Source: Desulfovibrio intestinalis (GTDB lineage: Bacteria; Desulfobacterota; Desulfovibrionia; Desulfovibrionales; Desulfovibrionaceae). Taken from it: 64,000 nt of DNA. Shown here one piece after another: positions 1 through 8,160 of this stretch. The first letter of the stretch is position 1. Every line of letters starts with the position of its first letter. The DNA is taken from NCBI RefSeq assembly GCF_014202345.1, contig NZ_JACHGO010000002.1:186001-250000 (forward strand). The letters are read 5' to 3'. Made by a program: the position numbers and the translations under genes. The notes beneath the pieces are model-generated. The model made no database searches and was not told where the DNA came from. It worked only from the letters and a program-made list of their open reading frames with translations.

Positions 1-7
1 TTTCTTG

Positions 8-66
8 GCGTTGCGGTGTATTACATTCTTGCGCAGTGCTAGAGCATTTAAATTTTTTCAAAGCTA
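8..66 (+). repeat. Dispersed intergenic repeat, copy A (partial)
   Basis: This stretch aligns by eye with three other intergenic stretches in the window (27841-27913 plus; 38493-38600 minus; 2697-2800 minus). The shared core reads roughly GCGTTGCGG, then a TGCA-type hairpin, then AGAGCATTTAAATTTTTTCAA. An open frame from base 1 to a TAG at 40-42 would mimic a protein tail, but because the bases match the repeat I treat them as non-coding. The copy may be truncated by the window edge. Confidence 0.65.
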
Positions 67-80
67 ATATGCCTTAAATC

Positions 81-125
81 CAGAGGCCGGAGCGGCTGTC
101 GCCGCTCCGGCCTCTGATATTTTTC
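81..125. terminator. Strong bidirectional hairpin terminator after the PII-like gene
   Basis: A perfect 16-bp inverted repeat (81-96 and 101-116) with the loop TGTC is followed on the plus strand by a short T run. It lies just past the stop of the minus-strand PII-like gene and probably ends the nhaB-PII transcript. Confidence 0.75.
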
Positions 126-139
126 TGTTTCAGCAGCGA

Positions 140-814
140 TCAGGCATTGAGTGAAATATAACGCTCAATGCTGGTGGTAAAGACAATGCCGCCGCCCGGT
201 TCGCTGAAAACAGGCTGGCTGCTCAATGCCTCTAAAATGCCGTCGGTTGCGGCGTTTTCGCTTATAATGACAAGAAATTCCTTTTCAGGCGTCAGGCTGA
301 TGCCGAAGAACTTCACGTCTTCCTCGGTACCGGTGCCCCTGGCTCCCAAAATGGTGCCGCCGCGCGCTCCGGCCTGCCGGGCTACAGCCATGAGCTCTTC
401 GGCCTGCCCGTAATTGATGATGCTGCATATCATGGTATAGCCGGATTTCATGTCTTTTCCCTCAATAGTATGTAGTAAAGGCTCGTGGCTGGCGGTCTGA
501 TTAGCGCGCAGCAGGGTCTTCGGCACGTCCAGTACGATGGCTGCGCCTGCACGGCACCGGGGATTTTTCAACGTCCCTTCCACAATGGCTGTGATAACGT
601 TTTCAGTCTCATCCTGCGTGAGAATGAGGATAATATCCTGATCAACACAATCCGGGCATGAGCCGCAGCTGCACCCGTCTTCGGCCAGGCAGCGGCCATG
701 AAGTCTTGTGCCGCCGCGAGCTCCGCCTTCCTTGGAGGCATCAACAACGGCCATGCCGCAGCCGCAATCGGCAAAAACCACAAGCAGCTTGGCGGGCAAA
801 AACTGTATATTCAT
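140..814 (-). CDS. Tandem PII-like signalling protein with Cys-rich T-loop
   Basis: A 224-residue protein made of two PII-like (GlnB-fold) halves. The first (about 5-105) and second (about 125-224) share the pattern GARGGT. Canonical PII proteins are single domains of about 112 residues that bind ATP/ADP and 2-oxoglutarate and clamp target proteins with a flexible T-loop. In the first half the T-loop position carries a cysteine cluster (Cys42, 48, 50, 53, 56) instead of a uridylylation tyrosine; the second half has a short Gly/Thr loop. The gene follows nhaB by 38 bp on the same strand, so it probably modulates that antiporter or senses ions, redox or metal. The start at 814 has a GGAG nine bases upstream; an in-frame ATG at 829 is possible. 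PII fold is fairly sure, function is inference. Confidence 0.75.
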   Translation of the reverse strand: MNIQFLPAKLLVVFADCGCGMAVVDASKEGGARGGTRLHGRCLAEDGCSCGSCPDCVDQDIILILTQDETENVITAIVEGTLKNPRCRAGAAIVLDVPKTLLRANQTASHEPLLHTIEGKDMKSGYTMICSIINYGQAEELMAVARQAGARGGTILGARGTGTEEDVKFFGISLTPEKEFLVIISENAATDGILEALSSQPVFSEPGGGIVFTTSIERYISLNA

Positions 815-852
815 TGGTAGGTTCTCCACATATTTGGCGCGAAATCAGGCGG

Positions 853-2310
853 CTACAAGAAAAAATAGATGCAAATGGCTCCGGTGGCGGTCATCACAAT
901 GGTATAGGGGAAGGCCAGTTTGACCATCCGCATGTACGAAAGCTTGATGAGCGGCGCCAGCGAAGAAGTGAGCAGAAAGAGAAATGCAGCCTGCCCGTTG
1001 GGAGTTGCCACAGCAGGAATATTGGTGCCCATATTCACCACCACAGCGATTTTTTCGTACCATTCGCTGGAGAACAGGCCAGCCGCATGGGCCTTATCCA
1101 TCTCGGTAATAAAGACTGAAGCGATGAATACGTTGTCGCTCACAAAGGACAATGTGCCGTTAACCAGATAAAGCGCCAGCAACTGGGGCTTGCCCTGGAA
1201 CTGGAAAACCCATTCCACAAGCGGTGTTACCAGATGCTGGTCATGCACCACCGAAAGAATGCCGAAGAAAATAATGATAAGGCAGACAAAGGGCATGGCG
1301 TTGTTGAACGCCTCGGAAAAATCATGTTCCTTGGTTTTGCCCGTCATGGCTGAAAGCAGAATGATAAGCGTAAGCCCAAGCAGGCCGATTTCCGCCACAT
1401 GCAGGGCAAGAGCCAAAATCAGCAACACACCCACAACGCACTGGGTGATGTAGAGAAAGCGCGTCTGGTCTGAAAGCTGGCGCGCCTTTTTTTCAGCGTC
1501 TTTAACGATGAGTTCTCGAATGGCCTCCGGCAATTGGTATCCGAAACCGGGAAAGCGGAAAATTTCAAGCAGAGGGCAGAGGGTAAAGCCCACAAGCGCT
1601 ACCGGCATTGCAATAACGGCGTTGTGCAGGAAAAATTCTGCAAAGGACCAGCCCATCATGGTGCCGATCATGAGGTTTTGCGGTTCGCCCACAATGGTCA
1701 TAGTGCCGCCAAGGGCGGTTCCCAGCGCCCCGTGCATGATGATGTTGCGCAAAAAACCGCAAAATTCTTCAACTTCCGGGGCTTCTTTGCCGTTGGTTGA
1801 CGTAAAGGCCCCGGCAACCTTGCGGAAAATTGCGTAAAAGTTAAAGCAGACTGCTATGATGATGGCCATGAGGGTCAGGGCGTCCAGAAATGCGGAAAGT
1901 GTGGCGCTGACAATGCAGAATGCCAATGACAGCCAGTGCTTTTTTCGAATTGCGATAAAAAGCCGGGTAAAAACAACAAAAACCACATCTTTCAGATAAT
2001 AGATGCCCGCCACCATAAAGATGAGCAGAAGCAGTGTGGGCAGGTTGGTGGCAACTTCTTTATACACGGCGTCGGGCGAGGTCATGCCGATGATGATGGC
2101 CTCCAAAGCCAGCAGCCCGCCCGCAGGTATGGGATAGCATTTCAGCGCCAGAGAAAGAATGAAGATAAACTGAAGCAGCAGCAACCAGCCGGTTATAAAG
2201 GGGCCGACTATAATATTCAGAATGGGATTGGCCACCAGAAAGGCCAAAACGGTATATTTATACCAGAGCGGCGATTTACCTAAAAAACTATTGAAAAAAA
2301 TTTGCTGCAT
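853..2310 (-). CDS. nhaB: Na+/H+ antiporter NhaB
   Basis: A 485-residue polytopic inner-membrane protein with about 11-12 hydrophobic segments. It matches the NhaB family of electrogenic sodium/proton antiporters in length and in its start (FLGKSPLWYK), in the GTALGGTMTIVGEPQNLMIG segment typical of the ion transporter superfamily, and in the C-terminal VSDNVFIASVFI and TPNGQAAFLF motifs. It would export Na+ and help pH and sodium homeostasis, which fits an organism that couples anion uptake to Na+. The start has GGGAGAGG seven bases upstream. It is the first gene of a two-gene unit with the PII-like protein, a pairing reminiscent of PII proteins that gate transporters. Confidence 0.9.
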   Translation of the reverse strand: MQQIFFNSFLGKSPLWYKYTVLAFLVANPILNIIVGPFITGWLLLLQFIFILSLALKCYPIPAGGLLALEAIIIGMTSPDAVYKEVATNLPTLLLLIFMVAGIYYLKDVVFVVFTRLFIAIRKKHWLSLAFCIVSATLSAFLDALTLMAIIIAVCFNFYAIFRKVAGAFTSTNGKEAPEVEEFCGFLRNIIMHGALGTALGGTMTIVGEPQNLMIGTMMGWSFAEFFLHNAVIAMPVALVGFTLCPLLEIFRFPGFGYQLPEAIRELIVKDAEKKARQLSDQTRFLYITQCVVGVLLILALALHVAEIGLLGLTLIILLSAMTGKTKEHDFSEAFNNAMPFVCLIIIFFGILSVVHDQHLVTPLVEWVFQFQGKPQLLALYLVNGTLSFVSDNVFIASVFITEMDKAHAAGLFSSEWYEKIAVVVNMGTNIPAVATPNGQAAFLFLLTSSLAPLIKLSYMRMVKLAFPYTIVMTATGAICIYFFL

Positions 2311-2932
2311 AGTCCTCTCCCTGAACCACTTCAGAATTAAATGGGGAAAAATCGCAAGATGTACAGGTTGTGTAGCAGGTAATGCAGCCTTGCCGCAACT
2401 CCCGGTATTGCTATCGGCGGGTTTTTATACCGCGATACTGGATATTGCCGGGCGTCAGAAAAATAGAGACGGCAGAATGAAAGGCAGGGGTTATGTGGAA
2501 AAGACACGGCTTGGTTGCGTGTTGCAGGGCCTGAAAGCGTCGGCAAATGCGTGGGTGTTCTGATACGGTAAAGATATAAAATGGTCTGCAGTGGCAGCTG
2601 CAAAGACAGCCCGGATCTTTATTTGTGCTTCAAGCACCGTTTGGGTCCAGGTTTTAAACTTTGAGAATGCTCATATTCAAAATTAATATGTTCTCGTGTG
2701 TGTTGATTTTGAAAAGGCTTAAACGCACAAACGCTGCACAAAAGTGCAGCGCGTTATAGTATGTGGTGGATTCTACAAGAGCGGTTTTTTGCAGAATGGC
2801 AGCGTAGAAATATGAAGTATTTCAGCGTTACTCTACAGAAGAAGGCAGCTCGGCTATATTCTTTGCGCGGTTCAACGCCGCAACGAGCGTGCCTTAATCT
2901 TTGAGAATATATATTCGCGAAGTTACTCTGCT
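2311..2932. other. Intergenic region between nhaB and the Crp/Fnr gene
   Basis: About 620 bp. It holds the 5' region of nhaB (minus strand) and dispersed repeat copy D. I see no convincing gene; the short frames inside it have no ribosome-binding site or family look. Confidence 0.6.
2697..2800 (-). repeat. Dispersed intergenic repeat, copy D
   Basis: Read on the minus strand, this segment contains a TTCTGCA/TGTAGAA hairpin, then GCTGCAC-TTTT-GTGCAGC (a perfect 7-bp stem), then an A/T-rich arm. The order and much of the sequence match copies B (27841-27913) and C (38493-38600). Confidence 0.6.
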
Positions 2933-3628
2933 TTAAAGAAGATTGTGGTCGAGCCTGTAGATCATTTCAATGGGATTGAGCAGTACAAGCCTTCTGCCGT
3001 TGCCGACAATAAGGCCGTCTGTGCGAAAGCGCTGCAAGGTGGCGCTTACGGTGGGCTGGGTAGATCCGACCATTGAGGCCAGCTGTTCCTGCGGGATGTT
3101 CAAAGGGATTTCACAGGGTTTGTCCCACTCTTCAGTCGTGCGCAGGGTGTCGTAGGCCAGTGAAATAAGCAGGCTTGCCAGACGGTTGGCCACGTCATTG
3201 TTTTGCCTGCGCACCATATCACCCATATAGCGCAGCCTGCGCCCCAGCAGGGTGATAACGCGGCGTGCCAGCGGGTAATGTTCGCGCAGCATGCCTTCAA
3301 AAGCCTGTTGCCCGATGGAGTATAATACGGAGGCGCTTGCGGTCTGCGCGCCTGCTTTGCGCGGGGAGCTGTTCAATACTTCCGAAAGGCCGAAAAATTC
3401 CCCACGCATGCGCAGGGAAAACGTCATCTCTTTGCCGAAGCCAGCCGAGCCGAAGATGCGCACCAGCCCGGATTCAATGTAAAAACATGAATCACCTGCA
3501 TCGCCCTCAAGAAAGACAGTTTCATTTTTGGCCAGTTCCTGACGGTGAGAATTTTCCAGGAAGACGCGCTTCACGTCGTCTATGCCTTTGAAAAAATCCT
3601 CTTTTTCAAGGTGCCAAAATGTGTTCAT
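2933..3628 (-). CDS. Crp/Fnr-family transcriptional regulator
   Basis: A 231-residue protein with an N-terminal cyclic-nucleotide-binding-type beta-roll (about 20-140; FLEGDAGDSCFYIESGLVRI) and a C-terminal Crp-type winged helix (about 165-225; IPQEQLASMVGSTQPTVSATL as the recognition region). There is no cysteine set of the Fnr [4Fe-4S] type, so the signal is not obviously oxygen through an iron-sulfur cluster. It lies downstream of the transporter/AprA-like/AprB-like genes on the same strand but behind a strong hairpin, and is a good candidate to control them. AAGGA precedes the start. Alternative regulators of this fold (HcpR, CooA-like) cannot be separated by eye. Confidence 0.85.
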   Translation of the reverse strand: MNTFWHLEKEDFFKGIDDVKRVFLENSHRQELAKNETVFLEGDAGDSCFYIESGLVRIFGSAGFGKEMTFSLRMRGEFFGLSEVLNSSPRKAGAQTASASVLYSIGQQAFEGMLREHYPLARRVITLLGRRLRYMGDMVRRQNNDVANRLASLLISLAYDTLRTTEEWDKPCEIPLNIPQEQLASMVGSTQPTVSATLQRFRTDGLIVGNGRRLVLLNPIEMIYRLDHNLL

Positions 3629-3696
3629 GCTGTAATCCTTGCTGGAAGCGCGATTGGTGCAGGCTGCGCGTCAAAGGCGCATTTTCTGCCGTTTGG

Positions 3697-3746
3697 GCCG
3701 TCTCTCTCCGCCGCGAAGCATGGAGTTCGCGGCGGAGAGAGACGGC
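3697..3746. terminator. 21-bp perfect inverted repeat between the AprB-like and Crp/Fnr genes
   Basis: The arms 3697-3717 and 3726-3746 are perfectly complementary with an 8-base loop. No long T run follows on either strand, so it may act as a terminator or processing/stability hairpin that separates the reductase genes from the regulator. Confidence 0.6.
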
Positions 3747-3795
3747 GCCCGCCGTTCGGCAGACGCGACGGGCGTAGTTTGAAGTAATATCGGTT

Positions 3796-4125
3796 TTAGG
3801 CCTTGTCCAGCCGGTTCACATAACGGTAGGTCTGTTCCTGACCGTGAATGTCACGGCATTTCCATATTATAAAGTTGGATCCCATTATGGGTTTCAACGA
3901 TGCTTTGAAGTAACCGAGCTGATACGGCATCTTGATTTCAAGCGCGCCGGAAGGGCAGGCCTTGATGCAGGACATGCAGTCCCAGCAGTCGCGGGCGGCG
4001 CGCAAAAAAGCCTTGCCGGTGGCCTGATCCAGAGCCATGAGGTTGCCGGGGCAAACTTCTTCGCAGTGGGTTTCTTCGCGTCCTTTACAGCCGTTACATT
4101 TATGTAAGTCAATTTTTGGCGGCAT
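3796..4125 (-). CDS. AprB-like two-cluster [4Fe-4S] ferredoxin subunit
   Basis: A 109-residue cytoplasmic iron-sulfur protein with eight cysteines in two sets: CNGCKGREETHCEEVCP near the N-terminus and CWDCMSCIKACP in the middle. The first set, with its insertion between the second and third cysteines, is the arrangement found in the beta subunit of adenylylsulfate reductase, as are the start (MPPKIDLHKCNGCKG) and the tail motif (GSNFIIWK). It is shorter than AprB (about 150-165 residues), lacking the long C-terminal wrap. It should pass electrons to or from the flavoprotein encoded 15 bp upstream. AGGAG precedes the ATG. Confidence 0.85.
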   Translation of the reverse strand: MPPKIDLHKCNGCKGREETHCEEVCPGNLMALDQATGKAFLRAARDCWDCMSCIKACPSGALEIKMPYQLGYFKASLKPIMGSNFIIWKCRDIHGQEQTYRYVNRLDKA

Positions 4126-4140
4126 GTTCGTTCTCCTGCA

Positions 4141-5913
4141 TTAGGGCTTGTACCTGTCGCCGGGCAACAACTGCTCGTAGGGACGGGTGAATGTGACTAT
4201 TTCTCCGGTGGCGGCATCCCGGCGTGATTCCACAAAACAGTCAAAGTTGGCGTCGTCACGTTCCGGGTAGTCAGAGCGCGTCTGCCAGCCAGCCCAGCGT
4301 GTTTCCTTGCGGGCCTTGAGGTGGTGTACAACGGCTTCGGCCACATCCACGCGGTCCATTGTTTCGTTGGCCTGCATAAGTTCGTGCAAATCCTGCGCAC
4401 GCAAATGGCAGAACTGGCTTTGCAGCATCTTGATATGCCTGAGGGCGTAGTCCAGCTGTTGCTCGTTGGTGCGGTAAAACTGGCTGGAGCCGCCAGCGTA
4501 TTCGTCCATAAGACGTTGCAGGCGTTCCTTCATTTCCACCGGGCGAATGCCCTCGTCTTCACGCGTCAGCATCGGAGCATAGACACGTTCTTTCTCGCGC
4601 TCAATCTGCGCTGCGTCAGGGGCTGGCGCGTCCACGGCAGCCATAAAGGCCAGGGCTCCGCGTGCGGCCAGTTTGCCTTCAGCACAACAGCCGCCCACAA
4701 ACTTGTTGGGGTTGCCGCCCGCAGTTTCACCCGCCGCAAACAGGCCGGGAAGGGTGGTCATGCGTTCCATATCCACCCAGTAGCCGCCGCCGGTGTGGCC
4801 GCCAAGGATGTAGGGGTCGGAACCGAAGATTTCAATGGGTTCCTTGCTGGGGTCCTGCCCACGGCTGGCAAGGAAGAGAACGAATGAAGGCCGTTCGTTC
4901 AGGTAGTCTTCCATCATGGCCTTGGTTTTTTCAGGCGACATGTGGGTGGTGTCGCAGTAGCAGGGGCCGCGTCCGGCAAGCCATTCTTCCATGGGAGCGT
5001 TGGCGCGGATGTACCGGGGGGCCGCGTCGCCGCCGAGACTTTCATAGCGGCTCATGACGCGCTCGCCGTGCGAGTTGATGATGGGCGCGCCGTAGCCCAC
5101 GGAAATGGTATCCACGGGGCCGCAGAAGTCCTTGGTGCGTGTGGCGACCCAGCGCTGTTCAAGGCTGGTGAGCTCCGCGCCCTGGCGGAATCCCATAGCG
5201 TAGCCGGAGCCGACGCAGTAGGGGCACATCCAGATTTGCGAGCCGCTGTCTGTGGAGTCTGCGGTGTAGGATTTGTAAAGGGTGCCCGCGCCGCCCGTGC
5301 TGACTACCGTAGCCTTGGCGCGAAAGACATAAAACTTGCCGTCGCGCACGCCAAAGCCAGTGGCTCCCACGCAGCGGCCATCCTGCATCAGCAGGCCCGT
5401 GGCCGCCACACGGTTGTAAACATCCGCGCCGCTTTCAAGGGCTTTTTCCGCCATGATGGGCTTCAACTGCTCGCCGTGGATGGATATGTCCCACTTGCCG
5501 CGATAGCGAATCTTTCCGTCTTCGTCCCGCAAAATGGGCAGGCCCCAGCGTTCGAGATCGTCCACGCATTCGTTGAGTTCTTCGGCATTGGAGAGCGCCA
5601 GATCTTCACGCAGGGGGCCGCCGCCCACTTGCGAGCGGCTCCAGCGAACCAGATCTTCAGGCGTTTTGCCCTGGGGGATGTAGGTGTTGATGGCGTCCAT
5701 ACCTGCGGAGCAGGCTCCAGAGCGCATGATATCGGCTTTTTCCACAATGACGGTTTTAATTTGCGGGTTCAGCCGCGCGGCTTCGGTGGCCACAAAGCAG
5801 CCAGCGTTGCCGCCGCCGATAATCAAAAGGTCGGCTGTGACCTCAACGGTTTCAATGTCGGCCATGCTTGTGGGCCGAAAGTCAACCGTATGGCCTGTTT
5901 TCATACGTGCCAT
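4141..5913 (-). CDS. AprA-like FAD flavoprotein (APS reductase / fumarate reductase superfamily)
   Basis: A 590-residue flavoprotein. It has an FAD-binding dinucleotide fold at about 27-60 (LLIIGGGNAGCFVATEAA) and blocks that recall adenylylsulfate reductase alpha: CSAGMDAINTYIP, RGKWDISIHGEQLK, QRWVATRTKDFCGPV, GGHTGGGYWV and a GLFAAGE-type FAD segment. True AprA proteins are about 640-660 residues, so this is a shorter paralogue. Its electron partner is the adjacent AprB-like ferredoxin, and the gene upstream encodes an anion transporter, so the unit looks like a dedicated uptake-and-reduction system for an imported oxyanion or organic acid. Whether it reduces APS, an unsaturated acid or a sulfonate cannot be told from sequence. 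GAGAGGA precedes the ATG. Confidence 0.8.
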   Translation of the reverse strand: MARMKTGHTVDFRPTSMADIETVEVTADLLIIGGGNAGCFVATEAARLNPQIKTVIVEKADIMRSGACSAGMDAINTYIPQGKTPEDLVRWSRSQVGGGPLREDLALSNAEELNECVDDLERWGLPILRDEDGKIRYRGKWDISIHGEQLKPIMAEKALESGADVYNRVAATGLLMQDGRCVGATGFGVRDGKFYVFRAKATVVSTGGAGTLYKSYTADSTDSGSQIWMCPYCVGSGYAMGFRQGAELTSLEQRWVATRTKDFCGPVDTISVGYGAPIINSHGERVMSRYESLGGDAAPRYIRANAPMEEWLAGRGPCYCDTTHMSPEKTKAMMEDYLNERPSFVLFLASRGQDPSKEPIEIFGSDPYILGGHTGGGYWVDMERMTTLPGLFAAGETAGGNPNKFVGGCCAEGKLAARGALAFMAAVDAPAPDAAQIEREKERVYAPMLTREDEGIRPVEMKERLQRLMDEYAGGSSQFYRTNEQQLDYALRHIKMLQSQFCHLRAQDLHELMQANETMDRVDVAEAVVHHLKARKETRWAGWQTRSDYPERDDANFDCFVESRRDAATGEIVTFTRPYEQLLPGDRYKP

Positions 5914-5976
5914 AATTTCCTCTCGTCGGAGTTTTTTAATTTATGAAATACGCAACGTGTCTGAGTGTCAGTTTTT

Positions 5977-7524
5977 CTAGAAAGGCCAGGGCGCGGCTGG
6001 ATTCCATACGGGAATACCCAGAAGCGCGTACCAGGGAGCCATGACGCAAACGCCGTATGCAATGGCGATAAGCACGGAGACCCAACCCGCTTTGGCGTAG
6101 TCTGCGGTTGAGAAGGTGTCAGTGCTGTGAGCTATGACGGCTGCGGTGATTTGTGTGGGCAGCAGATAGGCGAAGGTGTCGGTATCGCAAACCAGCAGGG
6201 TGAAGGCCACGGGGTGCAGGCCCAGTTTGGGGGCCATTGCAAATACCACCGGGGCCAGCATGGCCACTGCCGCCACGTTGGACAGCATACCAAGACGGAT
6301 GATGTGTGTTCCTGCCATCATGGCCAGCAGGGTCTGCCACCAGTTCATGCCCACAACCCAGGCGTGGATATGGTCAGCCAGCCACTGTGCCACGCCCGCC
6401 TGGGTCATGGCTGTGGTCATGGTCATAGCGCCGCCAAGCAGGAGGAACGTGCCCCAGATGGTCTTTTGCTGCACGGCACGCCACGAACAGGGCATAATGC
6501 CGGGAGCGAAAAGCAGCATCATGCCCAGCAGACCGATAACGCCCAGCGGTTGCCTATGCAGTTCGTAGATAAAGCTGCCCTTGCCCGTGATAAACATAAA
6601 GCCCACGAACAGGAAAATACCAAGAAGCATTTTTTCAGGAGCAGACATGGGGCCAAGGTCGCGGTAGCCTTTTTCAAGCGTGGCCGCGCCGCCCGAAATG
6701 GTTACTTTGGCGGTTTTGAAATGATACCTGATCCAGTAATTGGTGAGCACAAACATGCCAAGATAGGGGAACTGAAGGAGCATCCAGTTCAGGAAGTTCA
6801 AATCGGGGTAGCCGTTCTTTTCAAAAAGGCCCACCAGAATCATGTTGGGCAGGTGGGCTGTCATGATGAACATGCCGCAGATCATCGAGCCGTAAACCAG
6901 CGACTGAATCACGATGGCTTTTTTGGCAGCGCGCTCTTCGGGCGTGTCGCCCAACAGGTTGCAGATGCCCTGCACGACGGGCAGCAGGGTGGCGGCGCGG
7001 GCATTGGCCGCAGGCACAAGAAAGCCGAGTATTATATTGACGAAAAACATGCCCCAGATGACGCGCCCGACGGACGACGCCTTGAAGCGCGACAGAATGC
7101 CCAGGGCAATGCGGCGGTCCAGACCGATGAGCTGCATGACAGCGGCGACCATGAAGGCAAACAGGCACAGCCAGATAACGTGGTCTGTAAAGCCAGCAAA
7201 TATGACAGCCATGGGCGGCTTGCCGTTGGTCCAGGGCAAGGCCTTGGTAATCAGCAGCATGGTGGGAATGGAAATGCCGGTTATGCCCGCAGGCATGGCC
7301 TCGCTGACCCACATGATGCTGGCCCAGACGACGATGCCAAGAACGGCCATTCCGTCAGGGGTAAGGCCGGGGAATGGGCTGAGTATTCCCCAAAAAAGAA
7401 TGAAGGCCAGCCACGCAAGAATAAATCCGGCAAAGGCCCTACAGGGGGTGTTGCCAGATTTACGAACATTTTCACAAAGATAGGCCAAAATCGGCACTCG
7501 TGCTACAGAATGATCCAGATGCAT
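5977..7524 (-). CDS. SLC13/DASS-family anion:Na+ symporter
   Basis: A 515-residue polytopic membrane protein with about 12 hydrophobic stretches. It has features of the divalent-anion:sodium symporter family (CitT, SdcS, YbhI type), including PFPGLTPDGMAVLGIVVWASIMW and the conserved SxMxTNxxx-like half-sites, here NARAATLLPVVQG and LSNVAAVAMLAPVV. These carriers import dicarboxylates, tricarboxylates, tartrate or sulfate. It is the first gene of the transporter / AprA-like / AprB-like unit, so its substrate is probably the oxidant that the flavoprotein reduces. The start at 7524 has GAGAGG upstream; an in-frame start at 7572 would add 16 residues. Na+ coupling would fit the nearby NhaB. Confidence 0.85.
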   Translation of the reverse strand: MHLDHSVARVPILAYLCENVRKSGNTPCRAFAGFILAWLAFILFWGILSPFPGLTPDGMAVLGIVVWASIMWVSEAMPAGITGISIPTMLLITKALPWTNGKPPMAVIFAGFTDHVIWLCLFAFMVAAVMQLIGLDRRIALGILSRFKASSVGRVIWGMFFVNIILGFLVPAANARAATLLPVVQGICNLLGDTPEERAAKKAIVIQSLVYGSMICGMFIMTAHLPNMILVGLFEKNGYPDLNFLNWMLLQFPYLGMFVLTNYWIRYHFKTAKVTISGGAATLEKGYRDLGPMSAPEKMLLGIFLFVGFMFITGKGSFIYELHRQPLGVIGLLGMMLLFAPGIMPCSWRAVQQKTIWGTFLLLGGAMTMTTAMTQAGVAQWLADHIHAWVVGMNWWQTLLAMMAGTHIIRLGMLSNVAAVAMLAPVVFAMAPKLGLHPVAFTLLVCDTDTFAYLLPTQITAAVIAHSTDTFSTADYAKAGWVSVLIAIAYGVCVMAPWYALLGIPVWNPAAPWPF

Positions 7525-8080
7525 AACCCAATCCTCTCTTGTGCATTGCGCAAAACGCGCGTGATTGCTCATGCTAGGCGTGGTGCTATTTCGGTTCCAT
7601 CATCCAGATGATAATTTGAGAAAAAAATCATTTTTGTTTGAGCGCGCGGTGTGCCGCTGATTTAAGACGGGTGCGGCGGGGATGGTTTTTAATAAAAAAG
7701 GCTCGGAACAAACTTTGTCCGGGCCATTATTTTATGGAATAAAAATACGTTACAGAGGTTTTTTATGTTGTGATTCAGCTTTCGCTGGGGTGGACACTCT
7801 TGGCGGGATGGCGGCCAGGCGGTGTCGTTATGAAAATCTGTTTCGTTGATTTTATGTGTGGCTTATCCTTTTATTTCGCAAGGCTAGTATGAAAATATAC
7901 TCTCTGCATAAAAGATTCGTTTTCCTTGATAAAATAAAGAACTTTTTTTCGCGATGACACGACCTGAAGTGGGTAAACTTTGAGGCAAGGATTTAAAAGG
8001 CGCGGCATGGGAACCCTCCGTTTCAAGCGAGAAGGCTCGCTGCTGTATACTGGAATAAAAATGGGGGTGTCAGGTGAAGA
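7525..8080. other. Intergenic region upstream of the anion transporter
   Basis: Contains the promoter side of the transporter operon, including the inverted repeat ATCATC-CA-GATGAT at 7599-7612 (a possible operator), and a hairpin at 7700-7725 with a T-rich side on the minus strand. No convincing gene was seen. Confidence 0.5.
7685..7725 (-). terminator. Hairpin with minus-strand T run
   Basis: GGCTCGGAACAAA at 7700-7712 pairs with TTTGTCCGGGCC at 7714-7725 (one wobble and one bulge). On the minus strand it is followed by TTTTTTATT. It sits between the methyltransferase and the transporter operon and would stop read-through into the latter. Confidence 0.6.
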
Positions 8081-8118
8081 TGGGTGAGGAACCATTTTGC
8101 GAACAGGTTCCTCACCCA
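8081..8118. terminator. Terminator hairpin of the methyltransferase gene
   Basis: Perfect 13-bp arms (8081-8093 and 8106-8118) with a 12-base loop, 40 bp past the stop codon of the minus-strand methyltransferase. Confidence 0.65.
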
Positions 8119-8160
8119 CACTACCCACAAAACACTCAAACGATTCAGCGCAAAAAAACT

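Noticed and set aside
1..42. Open frame ending in TAG that looks like the tail of a membrane protein
   Set aside because: Bases 8-66 match the dispersed repeat found in three other intergenic regions, so the frame is probably chance.
6127..7611. 494-codon plus-strand frame opposite the anion transporter
   Set aside because: Shadow of the transporter gene: His/Gln/Gly-rich composition without domain features, and the minus-strand protein is clearly real.
7871..8128. 85-codon minus-strand frame over the methyltransferase terminator
   Set aside because: It spans the terminator hairpin and shows no ribosome site.
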